A stretch of 64,000 nt of DNA from CAYXVJ01 sp050309435. GTDB lineage: Bacteria > Bacillota > Clostridia > Saccharofermentanales > Fastidiosipilaceae. Position 1 is the first letter of the stretch, and every line of letters begins with the position of its first letter. Under the pieces are notes generated by a model. It worked only from the letters and a program-made list of their open reading frames with translations. It had not been told where the DNA came from and did no database searches. Location: contig JBNRMJ010000031.1 in the NCBI GenBank assembly GCA_050309435.1, positions 62,001 to 126,000 on the forward strand. Direction: 5' to 3'. Shown here piece by piece: positions 42,058 to 51,865 of this stretch. A program made the translations under genes and the position numbers.

Positions 42058-43179
42058 ATGATTTTTCGTAACGGACGTTTATATAACGATGCATTCGAAC
42101 TGGTAGAAGCCGATCTTCAGGTAGAAGACGGCAAGATTAAGGCAATTTTGCCTCGGGGAACCAAGGTGGACGACGATGTCGAGGAAATTGACATCACGGG
42201 GAAAAAGATTCTGCCCGGACTCATCGACATTCATATTCACGGTTCACACGGTGCCGATACCATGGATGCCAACGAAGAGGCTCTCGAGACGATGAGTCGT
42301 TATCTGGCCACGCAGGGTATCACGAGCTTTCTGCCTACGACGATGACAACACCGGTCGAAGAACTGCTCGAAGCATTCAAACTCAACCCCCAACTCAGCG
42401 GTGCGAAAATGCTGGGTTTCAATATGGAAGGACCTTTCCTGAGCGTCAACAACCGGGGCGCTCATCGTGCCGATCAGGTTCGTCCGGCCACAGTAGAAGA
42501 AATTCGCAAGTATATGGATCTGGCGAAAATTAAAGTCGTTACCATCGCACCGGAAACCGAAGGCGCATTGGATTTTATCTCGGAAATTTCCTCCGAGGTC
42601 GTTTGCTCGATCGGACATACCACGGCCGATTACGAAACAACGATGGAAGCCATTCGCCGCGGCGCCAAAAGCCTCACGCACACATTTAACGCAATGCCTC
42701 CGATAAAGCACCGCGATCCCGGCGTGATCCCGGCAGCGGTTGTATCGGGTATTTACGGCGAACTGATTGCCGACGGAGTCCATATTCATCCTGCTGTTGT
42801 CTATTGTGCATACCGGCTCTTTGGCAGAGATCGTTTGATCCTGATCTCGGATGCGATGCGGGCGGCCGGTCTGGAAGACGGCGATTATGATCTGGGCGGA
42901 CAACAAATGCGTGTACGTGACGGAAAAGCGCTCTCCCCCGACAATAAAATTGCAGGCGGTACGGGTAACTGCTGGCTCTGCCTGACAAACGCGGTTAAGT
43001 ACGGTATACCGGAAGCCGATGCCCTGCGTATGGTGACGATTAATCCAGCGACTTTAATTAAAGAAGCCGATACCAAAGGCAGCCTCGCCCCGGGTAAGGA
43101 TGCCGATCTGTTAATCACGGACGACGAACTGAATATCTCCGATGTCTATATCCTGGGTCAAAAGTATGACAGGAACTGA
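42058..43179 (+). CDS. nagA: N-acetylglucosamine-6-phosphate deacetylase
   Basis: NagA converts GlcNAc-6-P to glucosamine-6-P, feeding NagB in use of amino sugars from wall turnover or chitin. It has 373 residues of amidohydrolase fold: metal site IDIHIHGSHG, MEGPFLSVNNRGAH (catalytic Glu of the family), GHTTADY, LTHTFNAMPPIKHRDPG, the catalytic ISDAMRAAGLEDG. A TATAAT box (near 42008) lies upstream with weak -35. GGAGG is 12 nt before the ATG, rather far. Followed by an overlapping phosphoesterase gene. nagB is 5 kb away on the other strand. Confidence 0.95.
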   Translation: MIFRNGRLYNDAFELVEADLQVEDGKIKAILPRGTKVDDDVEEIDITGKKILPGLIDIHIHGSHGADTMDANEEALETMSRYLATQGITSFLPTTMTTPVEELLEAFKLNPQLSGAKMLGFNMEGPFLSVNNRGAHRADQVRPATVEEIRKYMDLAKIKVVTIAPETEGALDFISEISSEVVCSIGHTTADYETTMEAIRRGAKSLTHTFNAMPPIKHRDPGVIPAAVVSGIYGELIADGVHIHPAVVYCAYRLFGRDRLILISDAMRAAGLEDGDYDLGGQQMRVRDGKALSPDNKIAGGTGNCWLCLTNAVKYGIPEADALRMVTINPATLIKEADTKGSLAPGKDADLLITDDELNISDVYILGQKYDRN

Positions 43180-44107
43180 TTACGCTCTGCTGACGATTAC
43201 GGCGGTCATTCTGACCGCCGGCTTAATCCTCTTTATACGTGCCCTGATCGAGCCTGCCAGGCTTCAGATCGCTTACTTTAAAATGAGAGATGATCTAACG
43301 AAGGAAAGCGAGAGGCGCGAGTATGAAGCGCTACAAAGCGAACTGGCCCGCTTCCCTGCGGCGAAAGCCGGCCAAGGTCCTCGTATCGTATTTTTTTCGG
43401 ATTATCATGCCGGTTTAATGCGCGTGCCTTTTGCAGTGTTCATCAATAGCATCCTGCAATTAAAACCAGAGCTTGTTATGTTCGGAGGCGACTTTGCCAC
43501 GAGTGCGAAAGATAAAGAAAAAGCCTTGTCTCAACTGGAAATGATCGGCAGTGCTCTCCTCGCGGAGGGCATTCCTTTCATTGGCGTTCGCGGTAATCAC
43601 GATACCGTTTTAAGCGACGAGGAAATCGAGGAATGCGGCATGACTCTCCTGTGCAACCAGAGTATGGTATTTCGTGCACAAAACGGCGAAGACTGGCTGA
43701 TCGCGGGTCTGGATGATGAACGTACCGGACATCCGAATTTCGAGAAAGCCTTAAACAATCTTGTACCCAAGACACGTCAGTTGCTGTTAAAATCGAGAGC
43801 CGAAGTCATCCCTGCAGGTCGAACGCTCGTACTGGCTCACAATCCTGACAGTTCTCTGAAGCTTCCCGAGGCGAATCTTTCTTACGCCTTTTCCGGTCAC
43901 CAGCACGGAGGACAGATTAACTTGCCATTCAAGCTTGGTTACCGCAGCCTTCGTACCGATCAGGCCTGGAGATCGGGTTTCCTGAAAGGTTTGTACTGGC
44001 ATAAAGATTATGGCATTTTTATCTCCCGCGGAGTTGGCAATGTGCAGATTCCTTTGCGCTTGTTTGCCAAACCGGAACTGGCGGTCTTCGATTTTCATTC
44101 GGATTAA
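43166..44107 (+). CDS. Membrane-anchored metallophosphoesterase (YkuE-like)
   Basis: About 313 residues. A membrane helix near residues 5-25 (ALLTITAVILTAGLILFI) is followed by a calcineurin-like phosphoesterase domain: IVFFSDYHAG, FGGDFAT, VRGNHDT, LAHNPDS, FSGHQHGGQINLPF. The last motif is that of YkuE/YaeI-type enzymes acting on lipid or wall phosphates. The first Asp-x-His reads DYH. The ATG at 43166 overlaps the nagA end by 14 nt; an earlier in-frame ATG (43142) has no ribosome site. Confidence 0.88.
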   Translation: MTGTDYALLTITAVILTAGLILFIRALIEPARLQIAYFKMRDDLTKESERREYEALQSELARFPAAKAGQGPRIVFFSDYHAGLMRVPFAVFINSILQLKPELVMFGGDFATSAKDKEKALSQLEMIGSALLAEGIPFIGVRGNHDTVLSDEEIEECGMTLLCNQSMVFRAQNGEDWLIAGLDDERTGHPNFEKALNNLVPKTRQLLLKSRAEVIPAGRTLVLAHNPDSSLKLPEANLSYAFSGHQHGGQINLPFKLGYRSLRTDQAWRSGFLKGLYWHKDYGIFISRGVGNVQIPLRLFAKPELAVFDFHSD

Positions 44108-44138
44108 GCCGGCTTCCCGAAGTCCGAATAAAGCAAAA

Positions 44139-44183
44139 AAGCGGACTGTCTTCCTCGCCTGAGGCGAGTCGGACAGTCCGCTT
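44139..44183. terminator. Bidirectional terminator between phosphoesterase gene and fba
   Basis: AAGCGGACTGTC and GACAGTCCGCTT form a perfect 12-bp stem, with inner CTCGCC/GGCGAG. An A-run precedes and TTCTTAAT follows. Confidence 0.88.
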
Positions 44184-44209
44184 CTTAATATGCAGTGATC
44201 AGGAAAGGC

Positions 44210-45145
44210 TTAGATCTTGTCGTTGCAGCCAAGCACGTTGACAATCTTATGAGCGACCATCTTCTTGATGTTTTCGCGTGCGGGCTTCAGATACTGACGA
44301 GGATCGAAGTGACCGGGGTTCTCGGCGAAGTACTCGCGAATGGTACCCGTCATGGCCAGACGAAGGTCAGAGTCGATGTTGATCTTGCAAACGGCCATAC
44401 CGGCAGCCTTACGAAGCATATCTTCCGGAATACCGATGGCATCGGGCATGGCTCCGCCGTGCTCGTTGATCATCTTGACGTACTCGGGCATAACGCTGGA
44501 AGCACCGTGCAGAACGATCGGGAAACCGGGCAAACGCCTGCTGATTTCTTCGAGAATATCGAAACGAAGCTGAGGCTTCTGACCGGGCTTGAACTTGTAA
44601 GCACCGTGGCTGGTTCCGATGGCAATTGCGAGTGAGTCGACACCCGTACGCTTTACGAAATCTTCGACTTCGTCGGGCTGTGTGTAAGAAGCATCTTCGG
44701 CCGAAACATTAACATCGTCCTCAACACCGGCCAAACGACCCAGCTCGCCTTCAACGACAACACCGCGTGCATGAGCGTACTCGACAACCTTACGTGTCAG
44801 AGCAACGTTCTCTTCATAAGGAAGGTGCGAACCGTCGATCATGACAGATGTAAAACCACCATCGATACAGTCCTTACACAGCTCGAAGCTGTCACCGTGG
44901 TCCAGATGCAAAACGATCGGCAAGCCGGTTTCCTTCTCGGCAGCTTCAACCAACTTGGTCAGATAAGTATGATTGGCATACTTACGGGCGCCTGCGGAAA
45001 CCTGAAGGATAACGGGAGCGTTGAGCTCTTTGGCTGCTTCCGTGATACCCTGGATGATCTCCATGTTGTTGACGTTGAAAGCTCCGATGGCATAACCGCC
45101 CTCGTAAGCCTTTTGGAACATTTCTTTAGATGTTACTAACGGCAT
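44210..45145 (-). CDS. fba: Class II fructose-bisphosphate aldolase
   Basis: This zinc-dependent aldolase splits fructose-1,6-bisphosphate in glycolysis. It has 311 residues: MPLVTSKEMFQKAYEGGYAI, LHLDHGDSFELCKDCIDGGF (metal/catalytic Asp-His), MIDGSHLPYEENV, AIGTSHGAYKF, VLHGASSV. Single gene with its own promoter and terminator; pfkA is 7 kb away on the same strand. Confidence 0.97.
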   Translation of the reverse strand: MPLVTSKEMFQKAYEGGYAIGAFNVNNMEIIQGITEAAKELNAPVILQVSAGARKYANHTYLTKLVEAAEKETGLPIVLHLDHGDSFELCKDCIDGGFTSVMIDGSHLPYEENVALTRKVVEYAHARGVVVEGELGRLAGVEDDVNVSAEDASYTQPDEVEDFVKRTGVDSLAIAIGTSHGAYKFKPGQKPQLRFDILEEISRRLPGFPIVLHGASSVMPEYVKMINEHGGAMPDAIGIPEDMLRKAAGMAVCKINIDSDLRLAMTGTIREYFAENPGHFDPRQYLKPARENIKKMVAHKIVNVLGCNDKI

Positions 45146-45219
45146 TATTATTCTCCTTATGACTACATTTACGGCCGAGGCAAATCGTTCGGTCGTTCAA
45201 AATTTATTGATCTCAAGAT

Positions 45220-45248
45220 ATTGTAATAATCATAGACATTTAAGTCAA
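45220..45248 (-). promoter_or_regulatory. Promoter of fba
   Basis: Minus strand TTGACT (45248-45243), 17-nt spacer, TACAAT (45225-45220), about 75 nt upstream of the ATG. Confidence 0.7.
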
Positions 45249-45274
45249 TTGCCAAAGCCCCTATAATCCTCTTC

Positions 45275-47944
45275 TCAGGCTTCATCCAGTTCGAGCAGGC
45301 GAGCGGCCAGCTGGTCTCTTACTTTCTGATGACTTGCGAGTTTATCCTGTTCCTTAGCGACAACGGATTCGGGAGCACGCGAAACGAATGACACGTTTTT
45401 GAGTTTGTTCTCCACTCGGGTAATTTCGTCTTCGGCCTTCGCCAGTGCTTGTCTGATGCGTTCTCTTTCTTTATCCAGGTCGACCAGATCGGCCAAAGGA
45501 ATAAAGAGATCGGCACCGGGAACCACGGCGGTTACGGCATTGGAAGCGATTCCCTCCTTCGTGCCGCGAATATCGATCGATTCGATACCGGCCAGACGGT
45601 TCAAATAGGCTTTACCGGATTCGAAAAGAGCTGCAATCGCGTCGTCTCCGGTAACTACGATTAAACCGACTTTTCTTGAAGGAGCTACATTCATCTGTAC
45701 ACGGATGTTGCGGATCTGACGGGTTGCGTCCATGACCAGTTCCATCTGTCGAACAACCGCTTCGTTTTTCCACTCGGGTCTTCTGTCCGGCCATTGGGAA
45801 ATCATGATCGATGCGGCAGCAGGTGCGGCTTTCGTCGCAGGAAGGTTCATATAGATCTCTTCCGTGACAAAGGGCATGAAAGGATGCAAAAGCTGCATCG
45901 CCCGTCTCATCACCGAGACCAGAACATAACGGGCTTCCAGACCGCTTTCGGTATTTTCGCCGTAGAGTCTGGGTTTAACCATTTCGATGTACCAGTCACA
46001 ATACTCTTCCCAGATAAACTCGTAGATCTTACTCATTGCTACGCCAAGCTCGAACTTTTCCAGATTCTGCGTCAGCTCTTTAGTCACTTGATTCAGACGC
46101 GCCAGAATCCAGCGGTCTTCAGGCTGGAAATTCTTTTCGTCGACATCCTGGAAATCAATATCGTCCGGCAGGTTCATCAAAACGAAGCGGAATGCGTTCC
46201 AGATCTTGTTTACGAAAGAACGGCCGCTGTCCACGACCTGGTCCGAGAAGCGCTGATCGCTACCGGGGCCGGTGCCCATGATCAGTGAATATCGCAGCGC
46301 ATCTGCTCCGGCTTTCTCGATGACTTCCAGAGGATCGACACCGTTATCCAGACTCTTGGACATCTTGCGACCTTCGGCGTCGCGTACGATACCATGCATA
46401 AATACGGTATGGAAAGGTACTTCTCCTGTATGTTCGATGGCCGAGAATATCATTCGGGCGACCCAGAAGAAGATAATGTCGTAGCCGGTGACAAGGACAT
46501 CGGTCGGATAGAAATAATCAAAATCGGCTGTTTCTTCCGGCCAACCCAAGGTTGAAAACGGCCATAAGGCAGAACTGAACCAGGTATCGAGCGTATCTTC
46601 GTCCTGATGCAGCGATTTACATCCGCAATTCGAACAGCTATCTGGTTCTTCCTTGGCCACGATGACTTCACCGCAATCATCGCAATAATAAGCCGGAATT
46701 CTGTGTCCCCACCAGAGCTGTCTGGATATATTCCAGTCACGCACGTTATTCATCCAGTTAAAGTAAATCTTTTCGAAGCGATCGGGTATAAAGCGGACTT
46801 GACTGTCTTCGACACACTTAACTGCCGGTTCGGCAAGCTCGCTCATACTGACAAACCATTGAGTAGACAGTTTGGGCTCGACGATGGTTTTGCATCGCTG
46901 ACAGGTACCGACACTGTGCTTGTAAGCTTCGATTTTCTCGATCAAACCGGCCTCTTCGAGATCTTTGACAATCGCTTTTCTGGCCTCTTCTCTTGTCATG
47001 CCGGAATAAACACCGAATCCCCCGGCGATATGCGCATCGTCGGTCATCATGTCGACCACGGGCAGATCATGACGTTTGCCGAGCTCGAAGTCGTTGGGAT
47101 CATGAGCCGGCGTGATTTTCACGACACCGGTACCAAAGTCTGATTCTACATAATCGTCGGCAACGATCGGTATTTCGATATTGCGTAGCGGTAAAATAAC
47201 AGTTTTGCCGACCAGTTTCGTGTAACGCTCGTCATCGGGATGCACGGCCACGGCCGTATCGCCGAGCATTGTTTCAGGGCGCGTCGTGGCGACGACCAGA
47301 TGAGACGTGCCGTCAGTCAGAGGATAACGAATATGCCATAGCGAGCTCTGACGCTCTTCGTAAATGACTTCGATATCCGAAATCGAAGTCTTGCAGTGAG
47401 GGCACCAGTTGATCAGGCGTTCGCCGCGATAAATCAAACCTTTATTATACAAGTTGACAAACACGGTAGTGACCGCCTTGGATAAACCTTCGTCCATCGT
47501 AAAACGGGTACGATCCCAGTCACAAGAAGACCCCATACGCTGGAGTTGTTCCATGATGCGTTTGCCGTACTTGTCCTTCCATTCCCAGGCTTTCTCGAGA
47601 AAGCGATCGCGACCCAGATCTTCTTTACTGATTCCTTCCCGAGCCATGGCATCGACGATTTTCGCTTCGGTGGCAATCGACGCGTGATCAATACCCGGCA
47701 GCCACAAGGCCTCGTAACCTTGCATGCGGCGCCAGCGTGTCAGTGTATCCTGGAGAGTGTTGTCCAGCGCATGACCCATATGCAACTGGCCTGTAATATT
47801 GGGAGGAGGCATCATGATGGTATAAGGCTTTTTTTGCATGTTGACGTTTGCGGCGAAATATTTATGTGCCAACCAGTTTTCGTAAATACGCGATTCGGCC
47901 TCGTTTGGTTCGAAGGCTTTGCTCACTTGGTCGATCTTTGCCAT
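45275..47944 (-). CDS. valS: Valyl-tRNA synthetase
   Basis: ValRS charges tRNA-Val. It has 889 residues with the class I signatures PPPNITGQLHMGHAL and KMSKSLDNG, the editing domain (TTRPETMLGDTAVAVHPDD), and a C-terminal coiled coil from about residue 815. GAGGTAAAAATC before 47944 decides the start over an ATG six codons earlier. The gap to nagB is about 100 nt, filled by that gene's terminator, so a T-box leader, frequent before synthetase genes in this phylum, does not fit here. Confidence 0.97.
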   Translation of the reverse strand: MAKIDQVSKAFEPNEAESRIYENWLAHKYFAANVNMQKKPYTIMMPPPNITGQLHMGHALDNTLQDTLTRWRRMQGYEALWLPGIDHASIATEAKIVDAMAREGISKEDLGRDRFLEKAWEWKDKYGKRIMEQLQRMGSSCDWDRTRFTMDEGLSKAVTTVFVNLYNKGLIYRGERLINWCPHCKTSISDIEVIYEERQSSLWHIRYPLTDGTSHLVVATTRPETMLGDTAVAVHPDDERYTKLVGKTVILPLRNIEIPIVADDYVESDFGTGVVKITPAHDPNDFELGKRHDLPVVDMMTDDAHIAGGFGVYSGMTREEARKAIVKDLEEAGLIEKIEAYKHSVGTCQRCKTIVEPKLSTQWFVSMSELAEPAVKCVEDSQVRFIPDRFEKIYFNWMNNVRDWNISRQLWWGHRIPAYYCDDCGEVIVAKEEPDSCSNCGCKSLHQDEDTLDTWFSSALWPFSTLGWPEETADFDYFYPTDVLVTGYDIIFFWVARMIFSAIEHTGEVPFHTVFMHGIVRDAEGRKMSKSLDNGVDPLEVIEKAGADALRYSLIMGTGPGSDQRFSDQVVDSGRSFVNKIWNAFRFVLMNLPDDIDFQDVDEKNFQPEDRWILARLNQVTKELTQNLEKFELGVAMSKIYEFIWEEYCDWYIEMVKPRLYGENTESGLEARYVLVSVMRRAMQLLHPFMPFVTEEIYMNLPATKAAPAAASIMISQWPDRRPEWKNEAVVRQMELVMDATRQIRNIRVQMNVAPSRKVGLIVVTGDDAIAALFESGKAYLNRLAGIESIDIRGTKEGIASNAVTAVVPGADLFIPLADLVDLDKERERIRQALAKAEDEITRVENKLKNVSFVSRAPESVVAKEQDKLASHQKVRDQLAARLLELDEA

Positions 47945-47980
47945 GATTTTTACCTCGATCATTCTAATTTATCTGGATTA

Positions 47981-48013
47981 AAACATAATAGGCAAGGTGA
48001 GCACCTCGCCTAT
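47981..48013 (-). terminator. Terminator of nagB
   Basis: Minus strand ATAGGCGAGGTG and CACCTTGCCTAT pair over 12 bp (one G-U) with a 2-nt loop, followed by TATGTTTTAA. Confidence 0.75.
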
Positions 48014-48045
48014 CAATCACTTGTTACGTGTAACGTAAAGTGTCG

Positions 48046-48774
48046 TTAACTCAAGAGAGACGCCGCATCCTGATCCAGCAGGATGGTTACATCCGGATGA
48101 ATCTGCAGAATCGATGCCTGACAGACAGGATCAATATGACCTTCTACCATGGCTTTGACGGCTTCGGCTTTCGATGCGCCGGTGGCAATCAGGAGAATAC
48201 GGGATGCTTCCATAATCGTACCGATACCCATGCTGATGGCCTGGCGGGGTACTTCTTCATCATTCTCGAAGAAACGGGCATTGGCGGTAATCGTATCTTC
48301 GGTCAGATCTACGACGTGAGTCGCCTTCTGGAAGAAAGTGTCAGGCTCGTTAAAGCCGATATGACCGTTACGACCCAGACCCAGGATCTGCAGATCGATG
48401 TAATTGGCCTCGGCGATAGCTTCTTCGTAGCGCTCGCATTCGGCTTGGGGATCGGCTGCCGTTCCGTCGGGGATATTGATCGCATCGGGCAGGATGTTAA
48501 TCTTCCCGAAGAGGTTGTCTACCATATAACGGAAGTAGCTCTGCTCGTGGTGACGATCCAGACCCAGGTATTCATCCAGATTGAAAGTCGTAACTTCGGC
48601 GAAGGAAATTACGCCGTCATCATAAAGCTTCACAAGTTCCTCATAGATGCCCAGCGGTGTGCTGCCGGTTGCCAGTCCCAAAACCGATTGCGGCTCGGCC
48701 AGTAATTGTGCCGCTACGATCGCTGCACCTGCTTTAGCCACCTGCTGTTCATTCTCGAACACTTGAATAACCAT
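48046..48774 (-). CDS. nagB: Glucosamine-6-phosphate deaminase
   Basis: NagB converts glucosamine-6-P to fructose-6-P and ammonia. It has 242 residues: LGLATGSTPLGIYEEL, FNLDEYLGLDRHHEQSY (active site), LGLGRNGHIGFNEPDT (catalytic His), TNGTS-like region replaced by a normal AISMGIGTIMEA. The start at 48774 has GGAGG 8 nt upstream; an earlier ATG at 48801 lacks one. Works with nagA (42 kb, plus strand). Confidence 0.95.
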   Translation of the reverse strand: MVIQVFENEQQVAKAGAAIVAAQLLAEPQSVLGLATGSTPLGIYEELVKLYDDGVISFAEVTTFNLDEYLGLDRHHEQSYFRYMVDNLFGKINILPDAINIPDGTAADPQAECERYEEAIAEANYIDLQILGLGRNGHIGFNEPDTFFQKATHVVDLTEDTITANARFFENDEEVPRQAISMGIGTIMEASRILLIATGASKAEAVKAMVEGHIDPVCQASILQIHPDVTILLDQDAASLLS

Positions 48775-48835
48775 GTTTATATCCTCCGTACATGCATACA
48801 TCTCTAACTTGTCTAATCTTATCTTAAAATAGCGT

Positions 48836-51232
48836 TTACTTCAATTCCACGATTGTCACGCCGGAATCGCCTTCGCCATAAGCGGCCAGCCGGTACGAAC
48901 TCACACGTCGATCCTGTTTCAAAGCTCTGTGTACGGCCTGGCGCAACACGCCGGAGCCTTTTCCGTGGACAACGCGAAGCGACTTGGCGCCGGTCAATAC
49001 AGCATCGTCGATAAAGTGATCCAGGTTGACAAGAGCCTCGTCACTGGTCTGTCCGAGCAGCTTGATTTCCGGTCGGAAAGTCGCAGCCTTGGAAACCGAT
49101 TTCTTCGCTCCGGAACGCAAACGCGCGGCGGCACGGTCCTTCGTGCTTGTATCGGGTGTTGTTACTTCTTCCGCTACAACCAGCGTATTCGCGGGAACTT
49201 TAATTTGCATCGCTCCCACCTGCAGCATCAGCATGCCTTTGTTATCTGCTTCGCCAAGCACACGGCCGGATTGATTCAGAATCGGCGAGAAATAAGTTTG
49301 TCCGACTTCGATCACAGCCGGTCTTTCTCCTGCTTTCGCAACTTTTCTGCTAAGGGTCTCGCGACCGATCTCGTTTTCGATCTGATTTAAGCGGCTGCGC
49401 AGTTCGGTGCGCAGGTTCTGACCGCTTTTCATGGCGTGAGCAATATCACCGGCTTCAAAGGCTTTTTGAATGTCCGCGACCAGCGAATCGACAATTTCGA
49501 CTTGCTCCTGAAGTTTGATACGGGATTCTTGACGAGCTTTGGCAAGAATATCGGCCTTTTTGTCCTCCAGAGCCTGCATCTCCTTCTCCACTTTATCGCG
49601 CTCTCGCCGGATCTGGTTGCGTTCGCGAACTGCTTCATCCCGCAGCCGGGCGGCATCGCGTCCTCTTTTGTCCAGATCGCGGAGCAAGTCTTCGAAGTGC
49701 CGGCCTTCATCCGTAAGTAACGCCCGGGCACGATTGATTATACCTTCATCCAAACCCAGTTTTTGAGATATGATGAAAGCATTCGAAACACCTGGAATTC
49801 CGATCATCAAACGATAAGTCGGTCTTAAGGTTTCTGTATCGAATTCCACCGAAGCGTTTTCTACTCCTTCGGTTTCAAGCGCGTAAGCTTTTAACTCTTT
49901 ATAATGTGTGGTCGCCATCGTGATGGCACCCGAACGACGAAAATAATCCAAAATTGCCATCGCCAATGCGGCACCTTCCGACGGATCCGTTCCGGAGCCA
50001 AGCTCGTCTGTAAGAACCAGACTGCCCGGACCTACGATTCGGCAGATACGGACCAGATTGGTCATGTGTCCCGAGAAGGTGGACAGGCTCTGTTCGATAC
50101 TCTGTTCGTCGCCGATATCGGCCAGAACATTATCGAATACGGCGATTTCGGAATTTTCCTTAGCCGGAATTTCAAGTCCCGACATTCCCATTAACGTCAG
50201 AAGACCGCAAGTTTTAAGCGCTACAGTTTTACCACCCGTATTCGGACCGGTAACCAGAAGCGTTTTGAATTCACGACCCATCCATAAATCGATCGGTACG
50301 ACATCAGCCGCCGGAATCAAGGGGTGTCGGGCGGCTCTTAAATGAATATGTCCTTTGTCATTTAGTTTCGGAGGCATAGCCTTCATTTGAAGAGCAAGCC
50401 TGCCTTTCGCCACGGCAAAGTCGATTTGTGCCAAAGCCTCGCTGTTGGCAAGAATGCCGGTTACCTCTTCGGCAACACGTAAGGAAAAATCGTGCAGAAT
50501 CGCTTCGATTTCGTCTGCTTCTTCTGACATCAGTTCTCTGATTTTATTATTGGCTGCCACGACGGCCATCGGCTCGACAAATAGCGTTTGACCGGATCCG
50601 GATGCATCGTGAACGATACCGGGGACCTGCCCTTTATGTTCGGCTTTAACGGGGACCACATAGCGGCCGTTTCGCTGGGTGATCAGGAGTTCCTGAAGAT
50701 ACTTGCTCTGGCCGCGTATGATTCTATCGAGCGTATCCTTGATGGATGCCTGCTGATTCTTAATGCGGCGTCTGATGTCGGCCAGTTTGGGAGATGCGGC
50801 ATCGGCCATTTCTTCTTCAGATATGATGGCATTGTCGATGTCTCGCTCGAGGCGATCGTAACGGCGAAGTCCTGCCATCATGTCGTAAACGACATTACCT
50901 TCAGGCCCGTCTTCCGGCACCATGCGCTCGAGTCGTCCCGCCGCCCTCAGCACGGACGCGATTCGCATCAGCTCGCCCATACCGAGATCGGAGCCGCGGG
51001 CCGCACGGATAACGGTCGGCCGGATATCCGATATGCCATGCAGCGGAGGTGTTCCTTTACTTAGTAAAATGGCTACGGCATCGCTGGTTTCCTTCAACCG
51101 GGCTTGTGCCTCTTCTAAATTATTGGTGGGTCGGATGGCTTCGCATCGTTCCCTTCCCGGAGCTGAAAAAGATAGCCCGGTTAATTGCCGGACTATTTTC
51201 GGGTACTCCAGAGTTTCTAAATGTAGTTCCAT
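48836..51232 (-). CDS. mutS2: Endonuclease MutS2
   Basis: MutS2 is a MutS paralog without mismatch-binding domain I. In Bacillus it rescues collided ribosomes; elsewhere it suppresses recombination. It has 798 residues: core helices, Walker A GPNTGGKTVALK near 327, Walker B LVLTDELGSGTDPSEGAAL, a Lys/Glu-rich coiled coil (about 515-620), and the C-terminal Smr nuclease domain with LRVVHGKGSGVLRQAV. Full length, with GAGG before the ATG. Confidence 0.95.
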   Translation of the reverse strand: MELHLETLEYPKIVRQLTGLSFSAPGRERCEAIRPTNNLEEAQARLKETSDAVAILLSKGTPPLHGISDIRPTVIRAARGSDLGMGELMRIASVLRAAGRLERMVPEDGPEGNVVYDMMAGLRRYDRLERDIDNAIISEEEMADAASPKLADIRRRIKNQQASIKDTLDRIIRGQSKYLQELLITQRNGRYVVPVKAEHKGQVPGIVHDASGSGQTLFVEPMAVVAANNKIRELMSEEADEIEAILHDFSLRVAEEVTGILANSEALAQIDFAVAKGRLALQMKAMPPKLNDKGHIHLRAARHPLIPAADVVPIDLWMGREFKTLLVTGPNTGGKTVALKTCGLLTLMGMSGLEIPAKENSEIAVFDNVLADIGDEQSIEQSLSTFSGHMTNLVRICRIVGPGSLVLTDELGSGTDPSEGAALAMAILDYFRRSGAITMATTHYKELKAYALETEGVENASVEFDTETLRPTYRLMIGIPGVSNAFIISQKLGLDEGIINRARALLTDEGRHFEDLLRDLDKRGRDAARLRDEAVRERNQIRRERDKVEKEMQALEDKKADILAKARQESRIKLQEQVEIVDSLVADIQKAFEAGDIAHAMKSGQNLRTELRSRLNQIENEIGRETLSRKVAKAGERPAVIEVGQTYFSPILNQSGRVLGEADNKGMLMLQVGAMQIKVPANTLVVAEEVTTPDTSTKDRAAARLRSGAKKSVSKAATFRPEIKLLGQTSDEALVNLDHFIDDAVLTGAKSLRVVHGKGSGVLRQAVHRALKQDRRVSSYRLAAYGEGDSGVTIVELK

Positions 51233-51240
51233 AGTTTACC

Positions 51241-51831
51241 TCATGGGTGGCGCGGATCTGCAGTCTGCTTCTCAACCTTGTTTTCGGCATTCAGATAGTA
51301 TCTGATATAGCTAAGCAGACTCAGGATTGAAAAAGATACCGGTACGATAAAAATAAACGGTATCAGGTATACATAATCTTCGGCGATCAGCATCGCCACG
51401 GAAAAAGCAATTACCAGTAAAATGGTCGTCAGCTTACCAAACCACTGCGCGCCGACCACAACATCACGTTTCCTGAACATGATGGCCCCTCCAAGCACCA
51501 ATAGCAACTCCTTGGTGATCATGATCAAGGGTACCCAAAGCGGCAAACGGTCGACAACAAAAAGGCAAATTCCGGTCGTGATCTGAAAGACTTTATCAAC
51601 CAGCGGATCAAGTACTTTTCCTAAATCGGATATCTGATCGAAGGTGCGGGCAATAAAGCCGTCCAAAGCATCGGTCATCCAGATCAAGAGAAAAAGCACA
51701 AAACCGGTCAGCCTTTTGTCTTCCATATTCAAGATGTAGTAAGCCATAATCGGAATCATGGCCAAACGGACAAGTGAAAGACCGTTAGGTATGGTTATTT
51801 GCTTTTTCCACTCGATATCTCTTAATTTCAT
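51241..51831 (-). CDS. pgsA: CDP-diacylglycerol--glycerol-3-phosphate 3-phosphatidyltransferase
   Basis: PgsA makes phosphatidylglycerol phosphate at the membrane. It has 196 residues with several helices and the CDP-alcohol phosphotransferase motif in TDALDGFIARTFDQISDLGK plus LDPLVDK. NGLSLVRLAMIPIMAYYI is the usual N-terminus. Lies between pfkA and mutS2; the start is 35 nt past the pfkA stop. Confidence 0.93.
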   Translation of the reverse strand: MKLRDIEWKKQITIPNGLSLVRLAMIPIMAYYILNMEDKRLTGFVLFLLIWMTDALDGFIARTFDQISDLGKVLDPLVDKVFQITTGICLFVVDRLPLWVPLIMITKELLLVLGGAIMFRKRDVVVGAQWFGKLTTILLVIAFSVAMLIAEDYVYLIPFIFIVPVSFSILSLLSYIRYYLNAENKVEKQTADPRHP

Positions 51832-51865
51832 CTTTGCCTTCTTCTATCTTCCCATGCTAGCAGTT

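Noticed and set aside
47945..48045. T-box leader upstream of valS
   Set aside because: There is too little space and the stretch is occupied by the nagB terminator; no T-box core sequence (UGGN) with specifier stem was seen.
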